Origin: Acidovorax sp. CF316
GTDB lineage: Bacteria; Pseudomonadota; Gammaproteobacteria; Burkholderiales; Burkholderiaceae_C
Direction of reading: 5' to 3'
Assembly (NCBI RefSeq): GCF_000276605.1
Contig: NZ_AKJX01000134.1
Coordinates: 1-33,192 of the forward strand
DNA: 33,192 nt
Shown piece by piece: positions 15,367 through 22,565 of this stretch. Numbering within the stretch: the stretch's first letter is position 1; each line of letters opens with the position of its first letter. A program made the position numbers and the translations under genes. The notes beneath the pieces were generated by a model. It was not told the DNA's origin and searched no databases. It worked only from the letters and a program-made list of their open reading frames with translations.

Positions 15367-16890
15367 TTATTTCAAACTGATCGTCGTGTTGACACCATGC
15401 GAGATGGTGCTGTCGTCGAACCAGCGCGCCGTCACCGTCTTGGTCTGCGTGTAGAACAGCACGACCTGCTTGCCGTAGGGTCCCAGGTCGCCGAGCTTGG
15501 AGGCGCGCGAACCCGAGAACGAGAACAGCGGCACCGGCACGGGGATCGGCACGTTGATGCCGACCTGGCCCACATCGATCTCCTCCTGGAACTTGCGCGC
15601 CGCCGCACCCGACTGGGTGAAGATGGCGGTGCCGTTGCCATTGGGGTTGTCGTTGATGAAGGCGATGGCTTCGTCGATGTCCGCCGCGGCCGACAGGCAC
15701 AGCACGGGGCCGAAGATCTCCTGCTCGTAGATGCTCATGCCGGGCTTGACGCCGCTGAACACCGTCGGGCCGACGAAGTTGCCCTTTTCATAGCCGGCCA
15801 CCTGCGGGTTGCGGCCATCGAGTTCCAGCGTGGCGCCATCGGCCACGCCGCGCTCGATCAGGCCCTGCACGCGCTCCTTGGCGGCGCACGAGACCACCGG
15901 GCCCACGTCCGTGCCCTTCTCGGTGCCACCGCTGACCTTCAGGGTCTTGGCCTTGGCCACCAGGTCGGGGATCCACTTTTGCGCCTCGCCCACCAGCACC
16001 ACCACCGACAGCGCCATGCAGCGCTGGCCTGCGGCACCGAAGGCCGCGCCGGCCAGGGCGTTCAGGGTCTGCTCCTTGTTGGCATCGGGCAGCACGATGG
16101 CGTGGTTCTTCGCGCCCATCATGCACTGCACACGCTTGCCGGCCAGGCTGGCGCGGTTGTAGACATGGGTGCCCACCTTGGTGGAGCCCACGAAGCTGAT
16201 CGCCTTGATGTCCTTGTGGTCGCAGATCGCATTCACGGCCATCTCGCCGCCGTGGATCACGTTGAGCACGCCCGGGGGAACGCCGGCTTCCAGCGCCAGC
16301 TCCACCAGGCGCATGGTCACCATCGGGTCCTGCTCGGAGGGCTTGAGCACGAAGGTGTTGCCCGTGGCGATCGCCATCGGGAACATCCACAGCGGGATCA
16401 TCGCCGGGAAGTTGAAGGGCGTGATGCCCGCGCACACGCCCAGGGGCTGCATCAGGGTGTAGGTGTCCACGCCGCCGGCCACGTTGTTGGCCAGTTCGCC
16501 CAGTTGCAGGTTGCCGATGGCGGCGGCATGCTCCACCACCTCCAGGCCACGGAACACGTCGCCCTCCGCGTCGGGCAGGGTCTTGCCCTGCTCGGCCGTG
16601 AGGATGGCGGCCAGCTCGGCCATGTTCTCGCGGATCAACTGCTGGTACTTGAGGAAGATGCGCGCACGCGTGCCGATGGGCGTCTTCTTCCAGGTCTTGA
16701 AGGCTTCCTTGCCGGAGGCCACGGCGGCATCGATTTCTTCGGCCGTGGCAAACGGCACCCGGGCCAGCACCTGCTGCGTGGCGGGGTTCACCACGTCGCG
16801 CCACTCGGTGGTCTTGGACTCTATGAACTTGCCGCCGATCAGCAGCTTGACGGTGGGGGCCAGTACGGCCGAAGAGGTAGGTGCGTTCAT
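15367..16890 (-). CDS. mmsA: CoA-acylating methylmalonate-semialdehyde dehydrogenase
   Basis: 507 residues. It converts methylmalonate semialdehyde, NAD and CoA to propionyl-CoA, CO2 and NADH, the last step of valine degradation. The ALDH fold is clear: [26 protein letters not shown] (231-240) and the catalytic C291 in [11 protein letters not shown]. Where ordinary ALDHs have ELGGK with a general-base Glu, this has [10 protein letters not shown] (N262). That is the hallmark of the CoA-dependent MMSDH group. The ATG at 16890 follows CAGGAGACACACTG. A very long open frame continues upstream to 17934 but overlaps the divergent gene. It is first in the leftward unit ending in mmsB. Confidence 0.95.
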   Translation of the reverse strand: MNAPTSSAVLAPTVKLLIGGKFIESKTTEWRDVVNPATQQVLARVPFATAEEIDAAVASGKEAFKTWKKTPIGTRARIFLKYQQLIRENMAELAAILTAEQGKTLPDAEGDVFRGLEVVEHAAAIGNLQLGELANNVAGGVDTYTLMQPLGVCAGITPFNFPAMIPLWMFPMAIATGNTFVLKPSEQDPMVTMRLVELALEAGVPPGVLNVIHGGEMAVNAICDHKDIKAISFVGSTKVGTHVYNRASLAGKRVQCMMGAKNHAIVLPDANKEQTLNALAGAAFGAAGQRCMALSVVVLVGEAQKWIPDLVAKAKTLKVSGGTEKGTDVGPVVSCAAKERVQGLIERGVADGATLELDGRNPQVAGYEKGNFVGPTVFSGVKPGMSIYEQEIFGPVLCLSAAADIDEAIAFINDNPNGNGTAIFTQSGAAARKFQEEIDVGQVGINVPIPVPVPLFSFSGSRASKLGDLGPYGKQVVLFYTQTKTVTARWFDDSTISHGVNTTISLK

Positions 16891-16965
16891 CAGTGTGTCT
16901 CCTGAAAGGTAGGGGCGCGAAAACCGGGGAAGATCGTGCAAGCCACGCATGGTAGCTGTGCAAAA

Positions 16966-16996
16966 TTGTGAAGACAATAGACAATACTGCGCACAA
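16966..16996. promoter_or_regulatory. Repeat-bearing control region between mmsA and the divergent secreted-protein gene
   Basis: Two head-to-tail copies of AGACAAT (16972-16978 and 16979-16985) lie between arms TTGTG (16966-16970) and CACAA (16992-16996). The site is 75 to 105 bases before the mmsA start. The outer arms have T-N-A symmetry expected for a LysR box, and a LysR gene sits 1 kb away. The heptamer also forms the arms of the operator at 31979. No protein binding is shown. Confidence 0.4.
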
Positions 16997-17079
16997 GGTT
17001 TGCAAAAATGCAGATCGGTGCGGCACCCCACCGGCAGGGTGCCTGCCCACCCTTTGCCCAGACCCGGAAAGCGCACGAG

Positions 17080-17907
17080 ATGAAAAACTGGTTGATGACG
17101 CTGGTGGTTGCAAGCTGCCTTGCCCAGGCGGCCCCCGTGGTGGCCGCACCGGGCCTGGAGGCATTGCTGGCCGGCTCTCCCGCCACCGCCGCCAAGGCTG
17201 CGGCCGAGCAGGGCGACACCCGTTTCATGGGCGTGCCCGCCTGTGTCGCCAACCAGGTGCCGGGAATGCCGTCCGAGCCGTCGGCCTGGTGGAAGGGCCG
17301 GGACCATGCGGAGCCTCTGGAGTGCCAGGCCGTCGTCGGCGGCACGGCCGTGGAGCGCATGAGCCGGCTGCAGCAGTTTGCCAGGGAGTACAACGCCACC
17401 ATGCTGGCGCATGTGCGCAGCCATGGCCTGTACCCGCTGTACCCCTGGGACGCCGAACCCAACCACCAACCCACGCCCGAACTGGAAAAGCGCATGGCCG
17501 CCGAAGCCGATGCCGCGCTGGACGCCTTCTATGCACCCCGGCGGCCGGCATCGGTGCAACGCGACGACGACATCGGCGCCTGGACCACGCCGGAAGGGGC
17601 GCTGTCGCGGCTGTTCGTCACCTCGCGGGTGGGGGCGGGCGAATGGCAGAAGTTCTTCAAGCCCGGGCAGTGGCGCGCGGTGCCGACGCCCCGGGATTTC
17701 ATCCGCACGGCGCACAAAGTGGCGTCCACCTACACCGGCCGCATCAACGACCGGCCCGCCTACCTGTTCGTCACCAACGGCCGTAGCCGCGACGAGGTGC
17801 TGCTGGCCATGGTCCTGGTCTACGACGCGGACGAAGCGGACGGCGCGTCCGCCGCAGCAGCCACCCCAAGCGGCCAGAAAGCCGCTGCCACGCCCGCGCG
17901 GCCCTAA
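17080..17907 (+). CDS. Secreted protein of unknown function
   Basis: 275 residues. The signal peptide ([20 protein letters not shown] then VAA-P) is probably cut near residue 23. I do not recognise the mature domain. Visible features are an Ala-rich stretch followed by two Cys ([16 protein letters not shown]), a Trp/Pro-rich stretch [12 protein letters not shown], a helical region, and a C-terminal beta pattern [28 protein letters not shown] low-complexity Ala/Pro tail ends the chain. I start at ATG 17080 because it directly precedes the signal peptide; an in-frame ATG at 17008 would bury it. It diverges from mmsA and lies 13 bases before the LysR gene on the same strand. Confidence 0.75.
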   Translation: MKNWLMTLVVASCLAQAAPVVAAPGLEALLAGSPATAAKAAAEQGDTRFMGVPACVANQVPGMPSEPSAWWKGRDHAEPLECQAVVGGTAVERMSRLQQFAREYNATMLAHVRSHGLYPLYPWDAEPNHQPTPELEKRMAAEADAALDAFYAPRRPASVQRDDDIGAWTTPEGALSRLFVTSRVGAGEWQKFFKPGQWRAVPTPRDFIRTAHKVASTYTGRINDRPAYLFVTNGRSRDEVLLAMVLVYDADEADGASAAAATPSGQKAAATPARP

Positions 17908-17920
17908 CCTGCCCGACGCC

Positions 17921-18838
17921 ATGGACTGGGACAACCTGCGCTACTTTCTGGAGCTTGCGCGCGCCGGCACGCTGGTGGGCGCGGCGCGCCGCCTCACGGT
18001 GGACCACACCACGGTGGCGCGCCGCATCCAGGCACTCGAAAAGCAGGTCGGGTCGGCCCTGTTCGCCCGCGAGGCCGGCGGCCACAGGCTGACCGAGGCC
18101 GGCCGCGCGCTGCTGCCCCAGGTCGAGGCCATGGAGGCCGCCTTTCTCGCGGTGGAGAATGCCGCCCCCGGCGTGCGCCAGGGCCTGCAGGGCCTGGTGC
18201 GCATCGGCACCACCGAGGGCTTTGGCAACCTGGTGCTGGCGCCCCAGCTGGCGCACTTTGCCCTGGAGCACCCGGGCCTGGTGCTGGACCTGCTGGCCCT
18301 GCCGCGCCTGGTGCACCTGTCGCGGCGCGAGGCGGACATCGTGATCTCGCTGGAGCGTCCGGCGCGCGGCGCGGTGCTGGTGGTCAAGCTCACCGACTAC
18401 GTGCTGCAGCTCTACGGCACGCGCGACTACCTGGCCCGCCATGCGCCCATCCGCGCGGCCGACGACCTGCGCGGCCACAGCTTCATCAGCTACGTGGACG
18501 ACCTGCTGTTCACCAAGGAACTGCAGATCCTGGACGAACTGCACCGCCCCGCACGCTTTGCGCTGCGCAGCACCAGCATCCTGGCGCAGTACGAAGCGGT
18601 GCGCGCCGGGGCCGGGCTGGCGGTGCTGCCGGCCTTCGTCGCCGCGCAGGACCCGGCCCTCACGCTCGTGCTGCCCGGCAAGGCGCGCTTCACGCGCACC
18701 TTCTGGATGTCCATGCCCGAGGAGAACAAGCATGTGGCGCGCATGCAGGCCACATGGGCCTTCCTGCGCGAGACGGTGGCGGCGCAGCAGGGGCTGCTGC
18801 TGCCCGCACTGCCCGGCGCGATAGCATCGGGCCCATGA
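17921..18838 (+). CDS. LysR-family transcriptional regulator
   Basis: 305 residues. The N-terminal winged helix-turn-helix (about 1-60: [20 protein letters not shown] then [14 protein letters not shown]) and a periplasmic-protein-like effector domain (about 90-295) are both present. The DHTTVARRI version of the recognition helix is that of a betaproteobacterial LTTR subgroup. It follows the secreted-protein gene by 13 bases, and its stop overlaps the Nudix start as ATGA. It is the nearest regulator to the mmsA control region, which has LysR-like symmetry, so it may control mmsA; that is inference. The effector is unknown. Confidence 0.9.
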   Translation: MDWDNLRYFLELARAGTLVGAARRLTVDHTTVARRIQALEKQVGSALFAREAGGHRLTEAGRALLPQVEAMEAAFLAVENAAPGVRQGLQGLVRIGTTEGFGNLVLAPQLAHFALEHPGLVLDLLALPRLVHLSRREADIVISLERPARGAVLVVKLTDYVLQLYGTRDYLARHAPIRAADDLRGHSFISYVDDLLFTKELQILDELHRPARFALRSTSILAQYEAVRAGAGLAVLPAFVAAQDPALTLVLPGKARFTRTFWMSMPEENKHVARMQATWAFLRETVAAQQGLLLPALPGAIASGP

Positions 18839-19368
18839 GCCTGTCCGCCGTCCTCTCTGTCCCCGCCACGCCTGCCCAGCGCCGCATGCGCCTGCGCGCC
18901 GCCGCGGTCATCGAGCGTGCCGGCCAGGTGCTGCTGCACCGTGCCGAGGGCGATGCCTTCTGGGCCCTGCCCGGTGGCGGCATCGAACCGGGCGAGAGCG
19001 CTGGCGAAGCCCTGGTGCGCGAGATGCAGGAAGAGCTGGGCCTGGTGGTGGCGCCCGGCGCCCTGGTCTGCGTGGTGGAAAATTTCTTCACCTACCAGGG
19101 CATGGCCTACCATGAGACGGGCCTGTACCTGCAGGTGCAGCCGCAGCCAGGGGGCCTGCTCGACCAGTCCCCGGGGCCCTATGAGGGGGTGGAGGGCCGG
19201 CGCCGGCTGGAGTTTGCCTGGTTCGACCGCACGGCCCTCGCAGGCCTGGACCTCAAGCCGCCTTTTCTGCGCGAAGCGCTCTCGCGGGAGCGGCACCCTG
19301 GGGTGCTCCACATCGTCTACCGCGACCCGCAGCATCCTGCCGGGGCCGCGACCTGCGGATCCTCCTGA
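18835..19368 (+). CDS. Nudix hydrolase
   Basis: 177 residues. The full Nudix box GGIEPGESAGEALVREMQEE followed by LGL fits Gx5Ex7REUxEExGU, with metal-binding glutamates in REMQEE. The fold is otherwise ordinary: RLRAAAVIERAGQVLLHRAEG before the box and EFAWFDRTALAGLDLKPPFL after it. Substrates of this class are nucleoside-diphosphate derivatives; sequence does not tell which. The ATG at 18835 overlaps the LysR stop as ATGA. The open frame begins earlier, but inside the LysR gene. It may be a housekeeping gene translated with its neighbour. Confidence 0.92.
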   Translation: MSLSAVLSVPATPAQRRMRLRAAAVIERAGQVLLHRAEGDAFWALPGGGIEPGESAGEALVREMQEELGLVVAPGALVCVVENFFTYQGMAYHETGLYLQVQPQPGGLLDQSPGPYEGVEGRRRLEFAWFDRTALAGLDLKPPFLREALSRERHPGVLHIVYRDPQHPAGAATCGSS

Positions 19369-19383
19369 CTGAGAAAGCCACGC

Positions 19384-19839
19384 ATGCAAGCTGACGACGA
19401 CCTGCAGGCCTACCTGCACCAGCACATTCCCCTGTCCGGCGCCATGGCGGTCTCGGTGCTCGAAGCCTCCCTGGACCGCGTGGTGCTGAGCGCGCCGCTG
19501 GCGCCCAACATCAACCACCGCGAAACGGTGTTCGGCGGCAGCGCCTCGGCGGTGGCCATCCTGGCCGCCTGGTCCATGCTGCACTTGCGGCTCTCCGCGC
19601 ATGGCCTGGGCAGCCGCCTGGTGATCCAGCGCAACACCATGGACTACGAGCTGCCCATCGACGGAACCTTCACGGCCGTGGCCGAGGCACCCACCGAGCA
19701 GGCCTGGCGCTCCTTCGTGCGCGTGTTCGAGCGCAAGGGCCTGGGCCGCATCGCGCAAACATCGGTGCTGATGTACCACGGGCAGCCGTCGGGGCGGCTC
19801 ACGGGCGAATTCGTCGCCTTCGGGCAGGGGTATCGCTAG
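19384..19839 (+). CDS. YiiD C-terminal-type thioesterase
   Basis: 151 residues forming one hotdog-fold thioesterase domain of the YiiD C-terminal family. The pattern IPLSGAMAVSVLEASLDRVVLSAPLAPNINHRETVFGGSAS, then a helix AVAILAAWSMLHLRL, is the diagnostic block. In YiiD-like proteins the domain is fused to an acetyltransferase; here it stands alone. The acyl substrate is unknown. GAGAAAG precedes the ATG at 19384, 15 bases after the Nudix stop, so the two may be cotranscribed. Confidence 0.88.
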   Translation: MQADDDLQAYLHQHIPLSGAMAVSVLEASLDRVVLSAPLAPNINHRETVFGGSASAVAILAAWSMLHLRLSAHGLGSRLVIQRNTMDYELPIDGTFTAVAEAPTEQAWRSFVRVFERKGLGRIAQTSVLMYHGQPSGRLTGEFVAFGQGYR

Positions 19840-19877
19840 CCGGACTACGATCATCGCCTCGCAACGGGGAGACCACC

Positions 19878-20255
19878 ATGGGACTTTTGGACGGAGTGAT
19901 GGGCAATGCGTCGAAGATCGATGCATCCAAGATTCAGGAAGAGTTCGCCCGCATCCTGATGCCGGGCGAGGTCGTCGAGCACGCCTACCAGCTGATCCGC
20001 GACTATTTCGTCTTCACCAACAGGCGCCTGGTGCTGGTCGACAAGCAGGGCATCACGGGCAGCAAGGTCGAGTACCACTCGCTGCCCTACAAGAGCATCA
20101 CCCATTTCAGCATCGAGACCGGGGGCACCTTCGACCTCGATGCCGAACTCAAGATCTGGATCTCGGGCAGCGCCACCCCGTTCCAGAAGCAGTTCAACAA
20201 GAAGCTCAGCATCTACGACGTGCAGAGCGTGCTCGCCAGCTACGTGCTGAAGTAG
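19878..20255 (+). CDS. Bacterial PH-domain protein (bPH_1, YvbH-like)
   Basis: 125 residues. It is a single bacterial PH domain: IQEEFARILMPGEVVEHAYQLIRDYFVFTNRRLVLVDKQG, then KVEYHSLPYKSITHFSIETGG, ending in a helix YDVQSVLASYVLK. The family forms rings and has no established general function. GGGGAGACCACC lies just upstream of the ATG. A clear intrinsic terminator follows at 20269, so the transcript ends here. It has no signal peptide and is probably cytosolic. Confidence 0.9.
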   Translation: MGLLDGVMGNASKIDASKIQEEFARILMPGEVVEHAYQLIRDYFVFTNRRLVLVDKQGITGSKVEYHSLPYKSITHFSIETGGTFDLDAELKIWISGSATPFQKQFNKKLSIYDVQSVLASYVLK

Positions 20256-20268
20256 AGGCATGGTCTGG

Positions 20269-20294
20269 AAAAGCGGCTGTGCAGCGCCGCTTTT
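20269..20294 (+). terminator. Intrinsic terminator after the PH-domain gene
   Basis: AAAAGCGGC and GCCGCTTTT form a perfect 9-bp stem around an 8-base loop, ending in four T bases, 13 bases past the stop at 20255. Confidence 0.75.
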
Positions 20295-20407
20295 CTGCCC
20301 ATTGCATGAAGCGCTTGCCGCATATGCTGGACCACCGGGCGATGGTCTGCCCTGGTGCTTTGTCGGGAAGCACCGGCAGCCAAGCCGCGCACAGGAGTCC
20401 ACTGGCC

Positions 20408-20965
20408 ATGTCACCCCTTATTTCCGGCCTCGCGTCCGTCGCGTCCTTTCTCTACAACGCCGCCTCGGGCAGCAAGTCTGCGGCCACGGCGCGCGCGAGC
20501 CAGCCGGCGGCCGCCGAACCATCTGCCGTGGTCACGCTGAGCAAGGAGGCCGAAGCCCTGACCGGTTTTGCCGGCAAGGGTCTCTTGATGACCTCCGGCA
20601 AGCTCGATGGCCCGCTGGGCGCGCGTGTGGGTGCCGATGCGGGCACGGCGCTGACGGCATCGCAGGCCGACCGCGCGGTGTCCAAGAAGGATTTCCAGGA
20701 ACTGCTCGCCAGCTTCGGCGCCACGGATGCACAAAAGGAGCAACTGGCCGCCGGCTTCGACGCCAACCAGGACGGCGCCATCTCGCGCGATGAATTCCTC
20801 AAGGGGGTTGCCGCCACGTCGGGGTCCAAGGGGGGCAGCGAGCTGTCGCAGTCGCTCTTGCAACTGGTGGACCGCCATGGCAATGCCAACGGCGTCGTGA
20901 ACCAGACCGAGCTGGCGCAGCTCACCACGGCCTTTGCCAACGCGCAGCTGCGCAAGGCGGCCTGA
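20408..20965 (+). CDS. EF-hand domain protein
   Basis: 185 residues. Residues 118-129 (DANQDGAISRDE) are a textbook EF-hand loop with D/N/D/G/I/E at positions 1, 3, 5, 6, 8 and 12. A second loop (157-168, HGNANGVVNQTE) keeps N, N, G and E but has His in place of Asp1, so it may bind calcium weakly or not at all. The N-terminus, about 60 residues of Ala/Ser-rich sequence with MSPLISGLASVASFLYNAAS, is not a clear signal peptide. AGGAGT sits before the ATG at 20408. A terminator follows at 20996. I do not know what it signals; calcium-binding proteins of this kind are scattered in betaproteobacteria. Confidence 0.85.
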   Translation: MSPLISGLASVASFLYNAASGSKSAATARASQPAAAEPSAVVTLSKEAEALTGFAGKGLLMTSGKLDGPLGARVGADAGTALTASQADRAVSKKDFQELLASFGATDAQKEQLAAGFDANQDGAISRDEFLKGVAATSGSKGGSELSQSLLQLVDRHGNANGVVNQTELAQLTTAFANAQLRKAA

Positions 20966-20995
20966 GCGCCTGCAGGCACCCTCCAGGGACGTCCA

Positions 20996-21034
20996 AAAAG
21001 CAAAAAGCGTGGCATGGCCACGCTTTTTTGCTTT
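20996..21034. terminator. Strong bidirectional intrinsic terminator
   Basis: A GCGTGGC/GCCACGC stem around an ATG loop (21007-21023) is flanked by A5 and T6 runs, and outer bases pair further. It works in both directions, closing the EF-hand gene and the leftward mini-protein gene at 21060. Confidence 0.9.
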
Positions 21035-21059
21035 GGGCCCTCTACAGGCCGCCGGAGGC

Positions 21060-21218
21060 TTATATCCTGCCCATGAGCAGCAGGATGACCAGAATCAGCA
21101 CCACCAGGCCGATGCCGCCGCTGGGCCCATAGCCCCACGAACGGCTGTGGCCCCAGGTGGGCAGCGCGCCGACGAGGATGAGGATCAGGACGATCAGGAG
21201 AATGAGGGAGAGCGACAT
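21060..21218 (-). CDS. DUF3309 family membrane mini-protein
   Basis: 52 residues, translated by hand from the minus strand. The sequence begins MSLSLILLIVLILILVGALP and continues TWGHSRSWGYGPSGGIGLV, then a second hydrophobic helix ending LLLMGRI. The middle segment with its W-G-H-S-R-S-W-G-Y-G-P-S-G-G core is the hallmark of DUF3309. Two membrane helices flank it, so it should sit in the inner membrane. Function is unknown; such proteins are small and widely missed. It ends about 26 bases before the terminator at 20996-21034, on the other strand from the EF-hand gene. Confidence 0.88.
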   Translation of the reverse strand: MSLSLILLIVLILILVGALPTWGHSRSWGYGPSGGIGLVVLILVILLLMGRI

Positions 21219-21335
21219 GGCAGTTCCTTTTGTTGTGGTGACTGCATTGTTCGATCAGCCCCTGCGCCAGATCGCAGGCGGCAGGCGCGCCCCCATGTCA
21301 GGCTTTTCCGACGCAGTGTGTGGGAGGCGCGGGCT

Positions 21336-21355
21336 TGGCTGGCTGGCTGGCTGGC
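21336..21355. repeat. Five-copy TGGC tetranucleotide repeat
   Basis: TGGC is repeated five times head to tail (21336-21355), six bases past the stop codon of the leftward binding-protein gene at 21361. It lies outside coding sequence, and no phase-variation role follows from its place. Confidence 0.9.
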
Positions 21356-21360
21356 CGGCG

Positions 21361-22356
21361 TCAGTCGAGCGTGATCCCGGCCTTGGTGATCAGCTGCTCG
21401 TACTGGCTGGACTTGGCCGCCGCGTTGCGGCCGATCTCCTCCACCGTCCAGGCCAGGGGCTCGAAGGCAAAGGTGTTGAAGCGCTCGCGCACCTCAGGGT
21501 CGGCCAGCGCGGCGAGCACGTCCGCATGGATCTTGCTCCGCACGGCGGCGGGCACGCCCTTGGGGGCCACCAGCACCACGAAGGAGTTCACGTCGAGCTG
21601 CGCCGGGCCGCCGGCCTCGGCCACGGTGGGCACGTCGGGCAGCTGCGGGATGCGCTTGGGTGCGGCCACCGCCAGGTACTTGATCTTGCCGGCCTTGTAG
21701 ACGCCCTGGCTCGACGGAATGCTGGCAAAGCTCCAGGCCACCTCGCCGGTGGCCACGTTGGTGTACAGCTGGCTCACCTCCTTGTAGGGCACATGGGTCA
21801 TGCGCACGCCGGTGATGGATTCGAGCCACTCGCCGCCCAGGTGGCCCGGGCTGCCCACGCCCCAGGATCCATAGCTCAGCCCGCCGGACTTGGCCTTGGC
21901 GTCGTTCAGCAGGTCGGTCATGTTCTTCCAGGGCGATTGGGCCGGCACCGCCACCATGAAGGGGGTGCGGAACAGCGGCGCCACGGGGTCGAAGGCCTTG
22001 AGCGTGTCCACGTTGCGCTTCTTGTACAGGTGGGGCACGGCGGCCAGGTGCTCGCTGTCGAGCTGCAGCAGCGTGTAGCCGTCGGCCGCGCCGCGCTTGG
22101 CCGCATCCATGGCGATGAAGCCGCCACCGCCAGGGCGGTTGTCCACCGTCACCGTCTGCTTCCACTGGGTCGACAGCTTGTGCGCCACCAGCCGCAGCAC
22201 GGCATCGGGCCCGCTGCCCACGGCAAAGGCGGTGTAGAGCGTGACCGGCTTGGCCGGAAAGTCGCTGCCCTGGGCGTGGCTGGTGCCCAGGGCGCCCACC
22301 AGCATGCCCGTGCAGGCGAGCGAGGCAAGCAAGCGGCGTCGGGTGATTGGGTTCAC
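21361..22356 (-). CDS. Bug-family (TctC-like) tripartite tricarboxylate transporter substrate-binding protein
   Basis: 331 residues from a GTG start. The leader (MNPITRRRLLASLACTGMLV then SHA-QG) is a signal peptide, cut near residue 28, with a Tat-like RRR. The mature part FPAKPVTLYTAFAVGSGPDAVLRLVAHKLS, VDNRPGGGGFIAMDAAKRGAADGYTL and the C-terminal PEVRERFNTFAF fit the Bug superfamily. No TctA or TctB membrane gene is near, which is common for this family in betaproteobacteria. GTG 22356 is chosen because AGGAGACATCC directly precedes it and the signal peptide begins there; longer ATG readings run into the divergent operator region. It is divergent from the gentisate operon and probably delivers or senses a related aromatic acid (inference). 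Confidence 0.88.
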   Translation of the reverse strand: MNPITRRRLLASLACTGMLVGALGTSHAQGSDFPAKPVTLYTAFAVGSGPDAVLRLVAHKLSTQWKQTVTVDNRPGGGGFIAMDAAKRGAADGYTLLQLDSEHLAAVPHLYKKRNVDTLKAFDPVAPLFRTPFMVAVPAQSPWKNMTDLLNDAKAKSGGLSYGSWGVGSPGHLGGEWLESITGVRMTHVPYKEVSQLYTNVATGEVAWSFASIPSSQGVYKAGKIKYLAVAAPKRIPQLPDVPTVAEAGGPAQLDVNSFVVLVAPKGVPAAVRSKIHADVLAALADPEVRERFNTFAFEPLAWTVEEIGRNAAAKSSQYEQLITKAGITLD

Positions 22357-22390
22357 GGATGTCTCCTGAAAGGTGTGGATCGTTTGATCA

Positions 22391-22412
22391 CTGATTGACA
22401 GTATGCTGATGA
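22391..22412. promoter_or_regulatory. Candidate operator copy 1 for the gentisate MarR regulator
   Basis: A 22-base element containing core TTGACAGTATGCTGATGA (22395-22412). It agrees at 17 of 22 positions with the element at 22523-22544. It lies two bases downstream of the candidate -10 TATGAT (22420-22415, minus strand) of the Bug gene, where a bound repressor would block transcription. Confidence 0.55.
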
Positions 22413-22414
22413 AA

Positions 22415-22420
22415 ATCATA
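22415..22420 (-). promoter_or_regulatory. Candidate -10 box of the Bug-family gene
   Basis: TATGAT on the minus strand, five of six bases matching consensus, 58 bases before the GTG start. No convincing -35 was found, so an activator or a weak promoter is possible. Confidence 0.4.
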
Positions 22421-22494
22421 GATCCGACGAAAGACTGACATGCTTGGTGAAAACCCTTGATGCGCTTTAAATCAGAAAAATGACCGGCAACGGC

Positions 22495-22524
22495 TTGCCT
22501 TGGCACCCTTGGCGTTGCTACACT
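22495..22524 (+). promoter_or_regulatory. Candidate sigma-70 promoter of the gentisate operon
   Basis: TTGCCT (22495-22500) and TACACT (22519-22524) are 18 bases apart, 41 bases before the hydroxylase ATG. The candidate operator begins at 22523, overlapping the -10. Confidence 0.5.
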
Positions 22525-22544
22525 AATTGTCAGTGTACTGATTA
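22523..22544. promoter_or_regulatory. Candidate operator copy 2 for the gentisate MarR regulator
   Basis: A 22-base element containing TTGTCAGTGTACTGATTA (22527-22544), with an internal inverted repeat TCAGT-GT-ACTGA. It is a direct repeat of copy 1 and overlaps the -10 box of the hydroxylase promoter, as a repressor site would. Confidence 0.6.
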
Positions 22545-22565
22545 AATTTATTGAAAAGGTGTGCG

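Noticed and set aside
17008..17079. Upstream ATG at 17008 for the secreted protein
   Set aside because: It would bury the signal peptide that starts at 17080 inside the chain; the region is the divergent promoter.
21336..21355. Phase-variable tract
   Set aside because: The TGGC repeat lies past the stop codon of the Bug gene and not in a promoter or frame, so length change would have no evident effect.
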